The translations under genes were made by a program, and so were the position numbers. The notes beneath the pieces are model-generated. The model did not search any database. It was not told where the DNA came from and saw only the letters and a list, made by a program, of their open reading frames with translations. Positions 62,606 through 64,000 of a stretch of 64,000 nt of DNA are shown piece after piece (position 1 is the first letter of the stretch; every line of letters begins with the position of its first letter). The stretch is from Mycobacterium sp. 852014-52450_SCH5900713 (GTDB lineage Bacteria > Actinomycetota > Actinomycetes > Mycobacteriales > Mycobacteriaceae): NCBI RefSeq assembly GCF_001667075.1, contig NZ_LZIL01000078.1, forward strand, positions 327,362-391,361, in the 5' to 3' direction.

Positions 62606-63763
62606 ATGGTTCTTGACTTTGCAGCAATTCCCCCGGAGATCACCTCCTCTCTCATGTACGCCGGCGCCGGTGCCGGACCGCTGATGGCCGCCGCGGCCTC
62701 ATACGCCAATTTGGCCGCCGAGGTGAGCGCCACGGCAACCCAGTGGGAGTCGATCGTCTCGTTGCTCACCACCGAAAACTGGACCGGCGGCGGATCCGCC
62801 GCGGCGGCCGCCGCGGCCCAGCCGATCATCGCCTACCTGACCGAGACGGCAACGACGCTCGAGCAGGCCAGCGCGCAGGCCACGGCTTCCGCGGCCGCTT
62901 ACGAGGCCGCGTTTGCGGCGACGGTCCCCCCGCCGGTGATCGCAGCCAACCGGACGTTGCTGGCGACACTCGTCGCGACCAACTTCCTTGGGGTCAATTC
63001 GGCCGCGATCGCCGCGACCGAAGCGCAGTACGCCGCGATGTGGGCACAGGACGCCGCCATGATGGCCGCCTACCAGGCTGCCTCCGCGGCGGCGGGGGTG
63101 CTGACTCCAGTGACTCCGCTGGCTTCGACCACCAACCCTGCGGCCGCCGCGGCCGCGGACAGCACCGCCCTCGCCGCTGACTCGACCGGCGGCACGGTGC
63201 AGGCGCTCGCTCCCGCCGCCAACGCGGCGGCCTTGGCCGCCCCCACCTTGCCTTTCACGACCGACGGCTTGCTGTCCTCGATCGACAACTTCATCGGTAC
63301 GCCGTCGGTCTTCAACGGCATCAACGGCGCCGTCAACACCGCAGCATGGTGGGTCTGCAACACCATCCCGACGGCGGTCTCCCTGGGGCACACCCTCGGC
63401 TCCGTGCCGTCGATCCCATTCGCCCTCACCGATTCCGTCACGCCGCTCGCCGGCGGGATGGTGCAGGGCACCATGGTGGGCTCGGTGTCGGGCGCGGGAG
63501 CGTCGGCCGCCCTGGGCGAGGCCTCCGCGGTCGGCGGACTGTCGGTGCCGGCCGGCTGGAACGCGGCCGCCCCGGCGTCGTTGGCTTCCTCCACCGCCCC
63601 CCTCGAGGGCTCGGGGTGGACGGCGGCGGCCGAGGCCGAGCCGGTCACCGCGATGCCCGGCATGCCGGGGATGGCCGCCGCGGCCAAGGGCGCCGGCGCC
63701 TACGGCTCCGGACCGCGGTACGGCTTCAAGCCGATCGTTATGCCCAAGCAAGTTGTCGTCTGA
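62606..63763 (+). CDS. PPE family protein, SVP subgroup (PPE15-like)
   Basis: This 385-residue PPE protein pairs with the preceding PE protein for ESX secretion. The PPE motif is at residues 8-10 (FAAIPPE), the W-x-G turn is ENWTGGGSA, and the SVP signature is VGGLSVPAGW near residue 312. The end is RYGFKPIVMPKQVVV. The helical PPE domain fills residues 1-175. It begins 63 bp after the PE stop with AAGGAG in front, so it is co-transcribed. Its role on the surface or outside the cell is unknown; binding to its PE partner is expected. Confidence 0.92.
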   Translation: MVLDFAAIPPEITSSLMYAGAGAGPLMAAAASYANLAAEVSATATQWESIVSLLTTENWTGGGSAAAAAAAQPIIAYLTETATTLEQASAQATASAAAYEAAFAATVPPPVIAANRTLLATLVATNFLGVNSAAIAATEAQYAAMWAQDAAMMAAYQAASAAAGVLTPVTPLASTTNPAAAAAADSTALAADSTGGTVQALAPAANAAALAAPTLPFTTDGLLSSIDNFIGTPSVFNGINGAVNTAAWWVCNTIPTAVSLGHTLGSVPSIPFALTDSVTPLAGGMVQGTMVGSVSGAGASAALGEASAVGGLSVPAGWNAAAPASLASSTAPLEGSGWTAAAEAEPVTAMPGMPGMAAAAKGAGAYGSGPRYGFKPIVMPKQVVV

Positions 63764-63925
63764 TGTCGGGATTACCGGTACGGGAAATTAGGGGGTACAT
63801 GTCACCCGTTTGAGGCGATCAGTTAACCGGTAGGCCGTAATCTGTCCATAACGCGGCCACCACCGCATCAATTAGAACTGTTAAGACTTCGACATTGAAG
63901 GCTTGAAGGAAAAGGAGAAAGCAAC

Positions 63926-64000
63926 ATGGCAACACGTTTTATGACTGACCCGCACGAAATGCGGGCGATGGCGGGCCGCTTCGAGGTGCACGCCCAGACG
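63926..64000 (+). CDS. Esx (WXG100) family protein, 3' end outside window (EsxJ-like)
   Basis: The first 25 codons, MATRFMTDPHEMRAMAGRF followed by EVHAQT, match the start of the ESX-5-type EsxI/J/K/M group. AAGGAG lies before the ATG at 63926. The position after PE and PPE genes is that of Rv1038c. The W-x-G turn and the rest of the gene lie beyond the window, so the exact member is not determined. Confidence 0.9.
   Translation, partial: MATRFMTDPHEMRAMAGRFEVHAQT

Overview
This window is from a Mycobacterium, most likely a slow-growing species outside the M. tuberculosis complex. The evidence is high G+C, a mycothiol S-conjugate amidase (mca), a Z-isoprenyl diphosphate synthase, DesA2, paired EchA/FadA/FadD genes, lipoproteins with DUF732-type secreted proteins, and a PE-PPE-Esx cluster at the right edge. 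From about 5.6 kb to the end, gene order follows the M. tuberculosis block from Rv1112 down to Rv1038c, inverted, with insertions and losses. The H37Rv counterparts are named from memory and were not searched.

Region by region. Bases 1-5.1 kb are accessory: a truncated TetR regulator, then a MarR-MFS-membrane protein-hydrolase operon driven from a perfect 36-bp palindrome, a VOC-fold protein under a TetR-style operator, and an SRPBCC protein. Bases 5.05-5.6 kb hold a 538-bp, lower-GC insert carrying one small gene, bounded by two copies of the 3' end of ychF. Bases 5.6-12.3 kb are core: ychF, ispH, xseA-xseB and a 3-beta-hydroxysteroid dehydrogenase behind a KstR-like site. Bases 12.3-26.5 kb carry hydrolases, glpX-fum (central carbon), an adenylate cyclase, a polysaccharide deacetylase, phoH2 with a candidate antitoxin ORF, desA2, glyA and coaA. 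Bases 26.5-28.7 kb hold two membrane proteins not recognised from M. tuberculosis and a 57-bp tandem repeat. Bases 28.7-34.5 kb hold the Z-prenyl synthase, a hemolysin-III protein, a ketosteroid isomerase with all three catalytic residues, and an overlapping mca-small protein-thioredoxin operon. Bases 34.5-43.4 kb hold greA, lipU-cbs-pra-metB (sulfur amino acids), an SGNH esterase, fadA3 and a BI-1 family protein. Bases 43.5-56.4 kb hold echA9-echA8, an alpha/beta hydrolase, a rhodanese-cysteine dioxygenase pair, two patatins, a glutamine amidotransferase, fadD14, a beta-propeller and a DUF427 protein. Bases 56.4-61.0 kb form a one-directional block of small, membrane, secreted and methyltransferase genes, followed by a tRNA with a UAA anticodon. 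Bases 61.6-64 kb are PE, PPE and the start of an Esx gene.

Themes. Steroid use is suggested by the 3-beta-HSD with its KstR-like operator and a separate ketosteroid isomerase. Sulfur metabolism is concentrated in cbs, metB, cysteine dioxygenase, rhodanese and mca. Many genes have a TANNNT hexamer 6-7 bases before an ATG or GTG start, as expected for leaderless mycobacterial mRNAs. The most unusual observations are the palindromic bidirectional promoter at 3711-3746, the ychF 3'-end duplication, the candidate PhoAT ORF, the short-variable-arm UAA tRNA, and matching C-terminal tails on the adjacent PE and PPE proteins.
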